DNA from: JAPLXD01 sp043802865
Lineage (GTDB): Bacteria > Patescibacteriota > Minisyncoccia > Moranbacterales > UBA11712
DNA: 24,133 nucleotides
Direction: 5' to 3'
Assembly: GCA_043802865.1 (NCBI GenBank)
Contig: JAZDKQ010000016.1
Coordinates: 1 to 24,133, forward strand
The notes below the pieces were generated by a model. That model worked only from the letters and a program-made list of their open reading frames with translations, had not been told where the DNA came from and made no database searches. Of this stretch, positions 6,719 through 13,247 are shown in pieces. Position 1 is the stretch's first letter; the number at the start of each line of letters is the position of its first letter. The position numbers and the translations under genes were made by a program.

Positions 6719-6928
6719 ATGCAAATTACAATCTGTGGCCCTGCCGAACCTGACAGGGCCATTTCTATTGGACAAAAAGGAAAAATTTTTGTAAGTTATA
6801 TGATGTTATATGGCTCCATCGTCTATCGGTTAGGACATCAGGTTCTCATCCTGAAAAGAGGGGTTCGACTCCCCTTGGGGCTACGTTTGCAGTACATTGT
6901 ATTTTGTATGGAGCATTTAGTGTTTTAA
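6719..6928 (+). CDS. Doubtful ORF with good SD that runs into tRNA-Glu
   Basis: An AAGGAGG site 8 nt before ATG 6719 follows the previous stop and argues for real initiation. The frame, however, crosses an 8-bp GC-rich hairpin near its sixth codon and then runs straight through tRNA-Glu (6812-6883), so most of the 69-residue product is unlikely to be biological. It may be a leader peptide, the intact start of a gene whose remainder was replaced by the tRNA region, or an artefact. No family recognised. Confidence 0.2.
   Translation: MQITICGPAEPDRAISIGQKGKIFVSYMMLYGSIVYRLGHQVLILKRGVRLPLGLRLQYIVFCMEHLVF
6736..6769 (+). terminator. Terminator-like hairpin ending the small-gene run
   Basis: TGGCCCTG (6736-6743) pairs with CAGGGCCA (6754-6761), loop 10 nt, followed by TTTCTATT. 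The stem is strong but the U-tract is imperfect. It lies within the first codons of the doubtful ORF at 6719 and upstream of the tRNA. Confidence 0.5.
6812..6883 (+). tRNA. tRNA-Glu(CTC)
   Basis: A full cloverleaf can be drawn: acceptor GGCTCCA/TGGGGCT (two G-U pairs), D-arm GTCT/GGAC with GG in the loop, anticodon stem TCAGG/CCTGA with loop TTCTCAT (anticodon CTC), 4-nt variable region, T-arm AGGGG-TTCGACT-CCCCT, discriminator A. The anticodon reads GAG, and the D-arm matches known bacterial tRNA-Glu. No 3' CCA is encoded, so it must be added by a nucleotidyltransferase. Confidence 0.92.
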
Positions 6929-6963
6929 AAAGATAAAGCCTCCGGCGGAGTACGTCGGAGGCT
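6925..6963 (-). terminator. Terminator of the minus-strand 163-aa gene
   Basis: AGCCTCCG (6937-6944) pairs with CGGAGGCT (6956-6963). On the minus strand the stem is followed by TTATCTTTTT. It lies 24 bp past the stop of the gene at 6988. There is no T-run on the plus strand. Confidence 0.75.
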
Positions 6964-6987
6964 AGGTGATCAAGTAATAAGCGTAGC

Positions 6988-7479
6988 TTAGATTTGGAAC
7001 CTTTTCTTTCCTGGCCGGAAAAAGATTTCGGTATCCAGGCTGTAAGGGAAACGGAAGTCCGGAAAGTTTTCCCGGATATGATCCCCGGCTTCTTTCAGGA
7101 AAAGCGCTAAACTGTTTGATCCAAACAACGTGATATGCATGGCATCATCATTTTTGACAATGCTGCACATTTCCGAAACGCCCGGTCTATCCATTAGCTG
7201 GATGAGATTAAGGGCGTCGGCATTGTTGGTGGAGATGCTGATCAGGAAACAGGGTCCTTTGATTTCACTGCATTCCCAACCCTCAAGAGCGCACATTTGC
7301 ACATTTCGCCTTTGAAATTTTTGATATTCCGGGACCTTTTCTCCTATCTGAAAAAAATCACCTAGATATGGAGTAGTCCGGAAAAGCCGGCGAGATGTAA
7401 AGAGCATTTGAAAAGCCGGTCTATATGTTGCAACCAAACTTTTCACGTGGTCCGATGAAAGCTGACTTCCTGGAGGCAT
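6988..7479 (-). CDS. Hypothetical protein (163 aa)
   Basis: Start 7479 is supported by AAGGAG 5 nt upstream and by a consensus promoter; a terminator follows the stop, so it is a monocistronic unit. The protein appears soluble with mixed alpha/beta composition, three cysteines in the middle (MCALEGWEC, GPC) and a segment CFLISISTNNADALNLIQLM that looks like a beta strand plus helix. No catalytic motif, signal peptide or transmembrane segment seen, and no family recognised. It is divergent from the polyprenyl synthase gene, with the two promoters sharing their -35 region. Confidence 0.7.
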   Translation of the reverse strand: MPPGSQLSSDHVKSLVATYRPAFQMLFTSRRLFRTTPYLGDFFQIGEKVPEYQKFQRRNVQMCALEGWECSEIKGPCFLISISTNNADALNLIQLMDRPGVSEMCSIVKNDDAMHITLFGSNSLALFLKEAGDHIRENFPDFRFPYSLDTEIFFRPGKKRFQI

Positions 7480-7528
7480 CGCAACTCCTTTTTAAGTTTA
7501 TATGTAGCTGACTTTCAAGACCCACCTC

Positions 7529-7557
7529 ATTATTAACGATTTGGTCACTCTTGTCAA
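7529..7557 (-). promoter_or_regulatory. Promoter of the 163-aa gene
   Basis: Reading the minus strand: TTGACA (7557-7552), 17-bp spacer, AATAAT (7534-7529). The -35 lies on the same CTTGTCAAG palindrome that provides the opposite -35 hexamer. Confidence 0.7.
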
Positions 7558-7579
7558 GCGCTGAAAATTGGTTTATCAT
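7551..7579 (+). promoter_or_regulatory. Promoter of the polyprenyl synthase gene
   Basis: TTGTCA (7551-7556), 17-bp spacer, TATCAT (7574-7579). AAGCGCT occurs twice exactly 30 bp apart (7556 and 7586), flanking the -10, which may be an operator. Predicted start near 7586 gives a short leader before ATG 7620. Confidence 0.65.
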
Positions 7580-7619
7580 ATAAATAAGCGCTAAAAATAC
7601 TTTGTATAAAGCATATTTT

Positions 7620-8687
7620 ATGGATGCGAAAAAAGAGCTTCAAAATTACAAAGAAAAAGTAGACCGGAAATTGGCCGAATATTTTGCCAAAAGGATCAAA
7701 GAAGCGAAAGAAATTGATGCTTTGGCGGTTCAGGCGGCGAAAAATATTCGGAATCTCACGCTCGCAGGCGGAAAAAGGCTGCGAGCGGCTTTTATGTATT
7801 GGGGATACAAGGCAGTCGGAGGAAAGGATGATGACAAGATCATCGAAGCTTCGATGAGCATCGAACTGACGCATATTTTTCTTCTCATTCACGATGACAT
7901 CATCGACCGCGATTCTTTTCGCCACGGCGTGCCGGCGATGCACAAGGTATATGAAAAAATGGCGCGCAGGTTGTATCTCAAAAAAGATCCGCAGCATTTT
8001 GGAAATTCGATGGCGATGATTGTTGGGGATATGGCGGCGGCGGCCGGAAACGAGATCATTTTCAACGCCCGTTTCACGCCGGAAAAAATTCTGAAAGTCC
8101 TGGCTAAATTGCAAGATATTGTTTCCGTGACGGTGACCGGGGAAATGATGGATGTGGTTCTTGAAGCGCGAGGGAAGGCGAGTGAAAAAGAAATTCGAAA
8201 AGTTCACGAAAACAAAACCGCCAAATACACGATTGAAGGCCCGCTTCATCTTGGCGCTCTTCTGGCCGGCGCGAAGGGAAAAATACTTGAGGATTTGAGC
8301 GCCTACTCTGTTCCGGTCGGAATTGCTTTTCAAATTCAGGACGATATTTTGGGGGTGTTCGGGAATGAAAAAAAACTCGGAAAACCCGTTTGCAGTGATC
8401 TGCGCGAAGGAAAACAAACGCTTCTCATCGTGAAGGCGCTGGAAAAAGGAAATATTGGCGATCGAAAATTGATCAACCGGCTGCTTGGAAACAAAAATGT
8501 CAGCGCCGAGGAGATTGAAAGCTTCAGAGAAGTCGTGAAAAAAACCGGATCGCTTGCGTATTCGCAAACTCTGGCAAAAAGTTTGGTTGAAAAAGGGAAA
8601 AAAGCGCTCGAAAAATCCACCATCCAAAAAGACGCAAAAGATTTCATGATCGGCATCGCGGACTATATCGTCAATCGGGAAGTTTGA
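7620..8687 (+). CDS. Polyprenyl (farnesyl/geranylgeranyl) diphosphate synthase
   Basis: 355 residues from ATG 7620; an upstream in-frame TTG at 7602 is possible but less likely. Trans-isoprenyl diphosphate synthase motifs: GGKRLR (50-55), first aspartate-rich motif DDIID (92-96) followed by RDSFRHGVPAMHK, and second motif QIQDDILGVFG (238-248) with GKPVCSDLREGKQTLL. The enzyme condenses IPP with allylic diphosphates through metal-bound aspartates. The DDILG-VFG form resembles GGPP-type synthases, but chain length cannot be fixed from sequence. uppS lies about 400 bp downstream, suggesting supply of an allylic primer for undecaprenyl diphosphate, the lipid carrier of cell-wall synthesis. Confidence 0.92.
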   Translation: MDAKKELQNYKEKVDRKLAEYFAKRIKEAKEIDALAVQAAKNIRNLTLAGGKRLRAAFMYWGYKAVGGKDDDKIIEASMSIELTHIFLLIHDDIIDRDSFRHGVPAMHKVYEKMARRLYLKKDPQHFGNSMAMIVGDMAAAAGNEIIFNARFTPEKILKVLAKLQDIVSVTVTGEMMDVVLEARGKASEKEIRKVHENKTAKYTIEGPLHLGALLAGAKGKILEDLSAYSVPVGIAFQIQDDILGVFGNEKKLGKPVCSDLREGKQTLLIVKALEKGNIGDRKLINRLLGNKNVSAEEIESFREVVKKTGSLAYSQTLAKSLVEKGKKALEKSTIQKDAKDFMIGIADYIVNREV

Positions 8688-8719
8688 GCGCCAGTGAACA
8701 GTGATCAATGATCAACAAT

Positions 8720-8750
8720 TTTGGAAATAGAAAAGGCCCCGAGGGGCCTT
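8720..8750 (-). terminator. Terminator of the minus-strand Cys-rich gene
   Basis: AAGGCCC-CGAG-GGGCCTT core (8733-8750). On the minus strand it is followed by TTTTCTATTT. It lies 17 bp beyond the TGA of the 48-aa gene. On the plus strand no T-run follows. Confidence 0.75.
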
Positions 8751-8767
8751 GTGAGTTAGGGGTAAGG

Positions 8768-8914
8768 TCACTTGCATTGGCAGGTATCCTTTCCCTTTGC
8801 GTTGGGACATTTTTTGCAGTATATGGCTGTGCAGTCGCATTCATCCAAGCAGCCTTTTTGTTTGCGGCATTTACTGCAGTATATCTTTTCCACGGGATTG
8901 CAAGATTCTTGCAT
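8768..8914 (-). CDS. Very small cysteine-rich protein (48 aa, 10 Cys)
   Basis: A short gene on the minus strand with every expression signal: a TTGACT-N17-TAGATT promoter, AAAGGAGG 9 nt before the ATG, and an intrinsic terminator. The product reads MQESCNPVEKIYCSKC, then KQKGCLDECDC, AIYCKKC and DTCQCK. Cysteines are at 5, 13, 16, 22, 26, 28, 33, 36, 44 and 46, with seven lysines. The CxxC pairs at 13-16 and 33-36 could make a zinc ribbon; the remaining CxC pairs recall metallothionein-like metal binding. There is no signal peptide. I know no matching family. It shares small size, high cysteine content and strong SD with the gene at 5935. Confidence 0.75.
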   Translation of the reverse strand: MQESCNPVEKIYCSKCRKQKGCLDECDCTAIYCKKCPNAKGKDTCQCK

Positions 8915-8940
8915 GACAGTATTCCTCCTTTTCTCTGAAC

Positions 8941-8969
8941 AATCTACATTTTTTCAGAAAAAAAGTCAA
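8941..8969 (-). promoter_or_regulatory. Promoter of the 48-aa Cys-rich gene
   Basis: Minus strand: TTGACT (8969-8964), 17-bp spacer, TAGATT (8946-8941). The predicted leader is short and carries the strong SD. Confidence 0.75.
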
Positions 8970-8981
8970 TTGATGAGCTTG

Positions 8982-9010
8982 TTGTGTTTTTTCGATCTAT
9001 TTTATATAAT
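8982..9010 (+). promoter_or_regulatory. Promoter of uppS and the downstream redox genes
   Basis: TTGTGT (8982-8987), 17-bp spacer, TATAAT (9005-9010). Predicted start near 9017, about 55 nt before the uppS ATG. It is back-to-back with the minus-strand promoter at 8941-8969. Confidence 0.7.
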
Positions 9011-9072
9011 ATAGACGATGTTTTGAATACTAAGAAAAAACGGGACATATCATTCCCAGTTTTCTATTTTCT

Positions 9073-9786
9073 ATGCCTGAAATAAAGAATATTCCCACTC
9101 ATGTTGCGATCATTCCCGATGGGAACCGCCGGTGGGCGAAAAAGAAAGGGCTCAAGCCGTGGGAAGGGCATGAAGAGGGAGCCAAAAATTTGGAAAAAGT
9201 TCTGCAGGCGAACCTGGATTTGGGCGTGAAACATGTGACGTTCTGGGGTTCGTCAATGGACAATTTGCAAAAAAGGCCGTTCGCAGAAAAAAGAGCTCTG
9301 CTCAAGGTTTATCGCAAATATTTTATGCGCTTGATTGACAATGAGCATATTCACAAAAATCAAGTGCAGGTGAATGTGATCGGACGCTGGGAGGAGCAAT
9401 TTCCGGCTTCTCTCAAAAATATTCTCCACAAGTGCATCGGAAAAACGGAAAAATACAAAAAACATTTTTTGAATTTTTTGCTGGCATATAGCGGCGACGA
9501 TGAGATGATCGAGGCGACAAACAGCATTCTCGCGAAATGCAAAGGCAAAATGAAGCGTATTACCGCCAAGATGATCAAGGATCACATGATGACGAAAGAC
9601 CTTCCGCCGGTGGATCTTTTGGTGCGGACGGGCGGCGAGCCGCACAACAGCGCCGGCTTCATGATGTGGGACACGGCCAACGCCCAGCTATATTTTTCCG
9701 AGGTTCTCTGGCCGGATTTCGATGAAAAGAAAATGCGCGAAGCGATTGTGGATTATACGAGACGCGGCAGGCGATTCGGAAAATAA
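9073..9786 (+). CDS. uppS: Isoprenyl transferase (undecaprenyl diphosphate synthase)
   Basis: 237 residues, normal for the cis-prenyltransferase family. Signatures: HVAIIPDGNRRWAKKKG (catalytic Asp16 in DGNRRW), FWGSSMDNLQKRP in the place of the family's F-S-x-E-N-W-x-R-P motif, and RTGGE (185-189) with the following AQLYFSEVLWPDF. The enzyme adds IPP units in cis to an allylic diphosphate to form the C55 carrier used for peptidoglycan export. The usual S-E-N-W is here S-M-D-N-L, a modest deviation. No SD. First gene of an apparent long operon, 18 bp before the thiol oxidoreductase gene. Confidence 0.95.
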   Translation: MPEIKNIPTHVAIIPDGNRRWAKKKGLKPWEGHEEGAKNLEKVLQANLDLGVKHVTFWGSSMDNLQKRPFAEKRALLKVYRKYFMRLIDNEHIHKNQVQVNVIGRWEEQFPASLKNILHKCIGKTEKYKKHFLNFLLAYSGDDEMIEATNSILAKCKGKMKRITAKMIKDHMMTKDLPPVDLLVRTGGEPHNSAGFMMWDTANAQLYFSEVLWPDFDEKKMREAIVDYTRRGRRFGK

Positions 9787-9804
9787 TTTTTACGAGAAAA
9801 TAAC

Positions 9805-10329
9805 ATGAAAAAATTTATTGTGCTTTTGCTGCTATTCATTCCGGTTTTTATTCTTGCGCAGGATGCTCCCGAAAAGAAAGCCTATTATTTCTATGGCGAT
9901 CAATGTCCGCATTGCAAAAATGTGGATGCGTATTTCACTGAAAATGGAATATATGACAAATATAAAATCTCAAAACTTGATTTTTCCAATCCTTTCAATG
10001 GACGGCTCCTTTTGAAATTCGGCGAGGCGTACAATGACCCGAATAAGGGTGGCGTGCCGGCAATCGCGTTTGGGGACAAATTCATCGTGGGAGACCAGCC
10101 TATCATCAGCAGTTTTGTGCAAGAAATCGATGCGGCGGAAAATGCGGGTGAATTGCCTGATCCAGACAAGATTGGAAATAAGGGAAATGCGGTAAATAAG
10201 GGAGATCAGGGAAATAGCCCTAGCATAAACGCAGACGGAAATAAAAAGAATTATTTTCCAGTAGTAATAATCACGCTCATCGTATTGGGTGCAGGGGCGT
10301 TGATATATGTAAACCATAAAAAATCATAA
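9805..10329 (+). CDS. Membrane-anchored thioredoxin-fold protein with CPHC active site
   Basis: 174 residues. An N-terminal signal peptide (1-18, MKKFIVLLLLFIPVFILA) leads to a thioredoxin/glutaredoxin-like domain with YGDQCPHCKNVD (Cys34, Cys37) and a probable cis-proline in GGVPAIAFGDKFIVGD (Pro85). An Asn/Gly/Lys/Asp-rich linker (about 120-148) and a C-terminal transmembrane helix (about 151-169) ending in HKKS follow. CPHC is the DsbA-type dithiol, so the domain probably works outside the membrane as a thiol-disulfide oxidoreductase or reductant, tethered by its C-terminus. It is followed after 4 bp by trxA, suggesting a shared redox route. Whether it oxidises or reduces cannot be told from sequence. 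Confidence 0.82.
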   Translation: MKKFIVLLLLFIPVFILAQDAPEKKAYYFYGDQCPHCKNVDAYFTENGIYDKYKISKLDFSNPFNGRLLLKFGEAYNDPNKGGVPAIAFGDKFIVGDQPIISSFVQEIDAAENAGELPDPDKIGNKGNAVNKGDQGNSPSINADGNKKNYFPVVIITLIVLGAGALIYVNHKKS

Positions 10330-10333
10330 ATAT

Positions 10334-10648
10334 ATGGCGATGCAATTCACGGATCAAAATTTTGAGCAGGAGGTTCTGAAAAGTGACAAGCCGGTGCTTG
10401 TTGATTTTTGGGCGGTGTGGTGCGGACCCTGCCAGATGATGGGACCTATCATTGAAGAATTGGCGGAAGAAGTGAAAGATAAATACAAAGTCGGGAAGCT
10501 GAATGTCGATGAAAACAGAGAAACGGCGTCGAAGTATGCGGTTATGTCAATTCCAACTTTGATTATTTTAAAAAACGGGGAAGTCGTGAAACAGCTTGTC
10601 GGAGTGCAGGCAAAGGAAAATTTGAAGGAAGAATTGGAAAAGATTTAA
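10334..10648 (+). CDS. trxA: Thioredoxin
   Basis: 104 residues with the canonical active site FWAVWCGPCQMMGP (Cys30, Cys33) and the cis-proline motif SIPTLIILKNG. Cytoplasmic protein disulfide reductant, recharged by thioredoxin reductase. No signal peptide. It starts 4 bp after the membrane-anchored CPHC protein and is separated from trxB by a 117-bp structured spacer. An alternative start at the second Met (residue 3) would change little. Confidence 0.96.
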   Translation: MAMQFTDQNFEQEVLKSDKPVLVDFWAVWCGPCQMMGPIIEELAEEVKDKYKVGKLNVDENRETASKYAVMSIPTLIILKNGEVVKQLVGVQAKENLKEELEKI

Positions 10649-10651
10649 CAT

Positions 10652-10752
10652 GCTCGTGAAAAATGAAGTTTTTCGAGTAGGCTAACCTGCTCCAGCCTAT
10701 AAATATGCTGAAGCAGAACGCAATACTCTCTCAACTCCAATTTTTCACTCGC
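10652..10752 (+). promoter_or_regulatory. Structured spacer between trxA and trxB (candidate cis-regulatory RNA)
   Basis: The 117-bp gap can fold into three nested helices: GTGAAAAAT (10656-10664) with ATTTTTCAC (10740-10748); GAGTA (10675-10679) with TACTC (10724-10728); and a 5+3-bp stem CTGCT/AGCAG plus AGC/GCT (10687-10716). A competing hairpin, CTCG and GAAAA (10653-10662) with TTTTT and CGAG (10669-10677), uses bases from both outer helices, so two folds exclude each other. No T-run follows. No known riboswitch is recognised. A switch or RNA-processing element controlling trxB is inference. Confidence 0.4.
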
Positions 10753-10765
10753 TTAAGATACTTTA

Positions 10766-11689
10766 ATGAATACGGAAACTCACGATCTCATCATCATAGG
10801 CGCGGGGCCGGCGGGGCTTGCCGCTTCGATATACGCTTCGCGATACAAGGTTGATCATCTTGTAATCGGGAAAGAGCCGGGCGGGCAGGCGGTTGAAGCG
10901 CACAATATTGAAAATTGGCCGGGAACAGCTTCAATTTCCGGATTTGAGCTTACCCAAAAAATGCGCGATCATGCCGAGAAATTAGGAGGAAAAATAATCA
11001 TGGATTCTGTTTCGAATATCGCAAAAGATGAGGAGATATTTTCCATCACGGCGCATACAGGCCAATACAAAGCAAAAAATATTATTTTGGCTTTGGGAAT
11101 GGAATATAGGAAACTTTCCATTCCGGGGGAAGAAGAATTCAAGGGCAAAGGAGTTTCCTATTGTCCGACTTGCGACGCGGCGTTTTTCGGAGGCAAGATC
11201 GTAGCGGTCGCGGGCGGCGGAAACAGCGCGGCGTCGGCGGCGCAGCTTTTGTCCGAATATGCGTCAAAAGTCTATATTGTTTACCGAGGAGAAAAATTGA
11301 AAGTTGATCCGGCGTATCTCGAAAATTTCGCGAAGAATGAGAAAATAGAAATCGTGTACAATACAAATATAACTGAAATAAGAGGGGAAAATGCGGTCGG
11401 AAAAATTATTTTGGATAAAAAATATAACGAAAAAGACGAACTGGAAGTGCAGGGCGTGTTCGTCGAGATTGGAAGTGAGCCGGGAGTGGAGCTCGTGAAG
11501 CAGTTGGATATTGAGGCGGATGAACAAGGATTTATTCGAGTAAGCGCTGATCAAAGCACAAATGTTGTAGGAGTTTGGGCGGCGGGCGATGCGACGACGG
11601 GTTCGAACAAAATGCGCCAAATCCTCACCGCTTCGGCGGAAGGAGCAATTGCTGCTGCGAATGTTTATAAGAGATTGCAAATTTCATGA
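10766..11689 (+). CDS. trxB: Thioredoxin reductase-like flavoprotein
   Basis: 307 residues, the size of low-Mr bacterial thioredoxin reductase. FAD-binding GAGPAG (12-17), redox-active CPTC (Cys133-Cys136), second Rossmann motif GGGNSA (150-155), and C-terminal FAD motif VWAAGD (270-275). It should reduce TrxA using a pyridine nucleotide. The NADPH 2'-phosphate motif, HRRxxxR in typical TrxR, is here Y-R-G-E-K-L-K (173-179), so NADPH preference is doubtful. The stop overlaps the malic enzyme start (ATGA, 4 bp), consistent with coupling. The gene starts without SD just after the structured spacer. Confidence 0.92.
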   Translation: MNTETHDLIIIGAGPAGLAASIYASRYKVDHLVIGKEPGGQAVEAHNIENWPGTASISGFELTQKMRDHAEKLGGKIIMDSVSNIAKDEEIFSITAHTGQYKAKNIILALGMEYRKLSIPGEEEFKGKGVSYCPTCDAAFFGGKIVAVAGGGNSAASAAQLLSEYASKVYIVYRGEKLKVDPAYLENFAKNEKIEIVYNTNITEIRGENAVGKIILDKKYNEKDELEVQGVFVEIGSEPGVELVKQLDIEADEQGFIRVSADQSTNVVGVWAAGDATTGSNKMRQILTASAEGAIAAANVYKRLQIS

Positions 11690-12795
11690 ATAAAATTCTT
11701 GACAGCAAGATAGAAATTAAAAGCAGATATAAGCTCACCAAAAAAAATCTGCCTGTCATCTATACTCCGGGCGTCGCAAAAATATCTTTAGAAATAGCGA
11801 AGAACAAAAAGAAAGCCTATGACCTTACTTGGAAAGGCAGCAGCGTAGCGATCATAACGGACGGCAGCGCTGTTTTGGGTTTGGGAAATCTTGGACCGGA
11901 GGCGGCGCTTCCGGTAATGGAGGGGAAAGCGGTGCTATTCAAAGAATTGGCTGGAGTTGATGCGGTGCCGATCATGCTCGCGACGCAAGAGACGGAAAAA
12001 ATCATTGAAATAGCAAAAGCGATCGCGCCCGGATTCGGCGGGATCAATCTTGAGGACATTTCCGCGCCCAGATGCTTTGAAATCGAAAGGAGATTGATCG
12101 GCGAACTTGATATCCCGGTATTTCACGACGATCAGCACGGGACGGCGATCGCGGTGCTGGCCGGATTCGTCAACGCGCTCAAAGTTGTGAAAAAAGATAT
12201 TAAGAAAATAAAAATAATTGTTTCCGGCGCGGGCGCGGCAGGAATCGCGATTACAAAACTGCTGTTGAAATATGGCGCGAAAAATATAATTATTTTCGAC
12301 AGCCGAAGTCCGATCTGCAAGCGTTGCGCGTACAACAAGAACGACGCCAAAGACGAACTTGTAAAAAAAACAAATCTGGAAAATTTCAAGGGGGATTTGC
12401 GCCAAGCCCTGATCGGTGCGGACGTTTTCATCGGAGTTTCAGTGCCTAATTTGTTGAAGTCAAAAGATATTGCGAAGATGAACAAAGATGCAATTGTTTT
12501 CGCGATGAGCAATCCGGAGCCGGAAATATCCTATAAAGATGCCAAAAAAGGGGGGGCGGCAGTAGTCGCGACCGGCCGGTCCGATTTTCCGAATCAGATC
12601 AACAATGCGCTCGTTTTCCCGGGTCTTTTCCGGGGCGCGCTGGACACGCGTACGAGACTGATTACCGACAAACTGAAAATAAAAATAGCTCTCGCTATTG
12701 CCGGTTTGGTGAAAAACCCAAAAGGTGATAAAATAGCTCCAAAGGTTTTGGATAGAAAAGTAGTCCGAGTTGTAGCAAATGTTTTTAAAAAATAA
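11686..12795 (+). CDS. NAD(P)-dependent malic enzyme (short form)
   Basis: 369 residues. Malic enzyme signatures: VIYTPGVA (Tyr26), VMEGKAVLFKELAG (Lys81), metal-binding PVFHDDQHGTA (Asp148-Asp149), Rossmann loop SGAGAAGIA (180-188), and SNPEPEI. It oxidatively decarboxylates malate to pyruvate and CO2 with reduction of NAD(P)+. It lacks the C-terminal phosphotransacetylase-like domain of long MaeB forms. The unusual stretch DSRSPICKRCAYN just after the Rossmann fold contains a CKRC pair. The start overlaps the trxB stop, so NAD(P)H made here could feed TrxB; that link is inference from the operon. Confidence 0.93.
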   Translation: MNKILDSKIEIKSRYKLTKKNLPVIYTPGVAKISLEIAKNKKKAYDLTWKGSSVAIITDGSAVLGLGNLGPEAALPVMEGKAVLFKELAGVDAVPIMLATQETEKIIEIAKAIAPGFGGINLEDISAPRCFEIERRLIGELDIPVFHDDQHGTAIAVLAGFVNALKVVKKDIKKIKIIVSGAGAAGIAITKLLLKYGAKNIIIFDSRSPICKRCAYNKNDAKDELVKKTNLENFKGDLRQALIGADVFIGVSVPNLLKSKDIAKMNKDAIVFAMSNPEPEISYKDAKKGGAAVVATGRSDFPNQINNALVFPGLFRGALDTRTRLITDKLKIKIALAIAGLVKNPKGDKIAPKVLDRKVVRVVANVFKK

Positions 12796-12804
12796 AATAA
12801 AAAA

Positions 12805-13245
12805 ATGAAAATACAAAAACAAACCATCCAAAAGGAATCGAAAAGTCAGATTGAGTTCATCGATATCACGCATGATGTCGAAGAATTCGTCACAGCGTCT
12901 GGCGTGAAGAATGGGCAGGTGCTCGTATTCTCTCCCCATTCGACAGCAAGCATCGCCATCAATGAAAATGAGTCGCTGTTGCTCCAGGATTTCCAGCGGC
13001 TGCTTTATAAGCTGGTTCCGATCGACGAAAGATATTCTCACGATTTGTTCGAGCTCAAGAGAACGGTTCGCTCCGACGGCCGCTCAAATGGTCACAGTCA
13101 CTGCAAAAATTTTTTGCTTGGAGCGAGCGAAATGATTCCCGTGGAGGATAGTAAAATGCTTCTTGGCGAGCACCAAAACATTTTTTTCGTGGAAATGGAC
13201 GGAGCAAGAAAGAGAGATATTATTGTTCAGATTATCGGAGAATAA
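12805..13245 (+). CDS. YjbQ/UPF0047 family protein
   Basis: 146 residues, the usual YjbQ length. Matches the family pattern: VLVFSPHSTASIAINENE (normally HTTA), NGHSHCKNFLLGAS (normally NAHxH), LGEHQNIFFVEMDGARKR near the C-terminus. Some members have weak thiamine-phosphate synthase activity in E. coli, but the physiological role is unsettled. KRTVRSDGRS before the NGHSH motif may be a local insertion; its DNA shares ACGGTTCGCTCCG with the rsmH insert. It lies 9 bp after malic enzyme and 2 bp before pcm, in the same operon. Confidence 0.88.
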   Translation: MKIQKQTIQKESKSQIEFIDITHDVEEFVTASGVKNGQVLVFSPHSTASIAINENESLLLQDFQRLLYKLVPIDERYSHDLFELKRTVRSDGRSNGHSHCKNFLLGASEMIPVEDSKMLLGEHQNIFFVEMDGARKRDIIVQIIGE

Positions 13246-13247
13246 AC

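Noticed and set aside
7554..8708. Long open frame (384 codons) on the minus strand opposite the polyprenyl synthase gene
   Set aside because: Rich in Phe, His and Arg with no domain; it mirrors a gene with clear catalytic motifs.
8708..8938. 76-codon hydrophobic frame on the plus strand
   Set aside because: It overlaps the 48-aa Cys-rich gene, which has promoter, SD and terminator on the minus strand, and it crosses that terminator hairpin.
5674..8970. Insertion sequence or prophage
   Set aside because: No transposase, integrase or terminal inverted repeats were found; the island call rests only on orphan genes, SD use and the tRNA.
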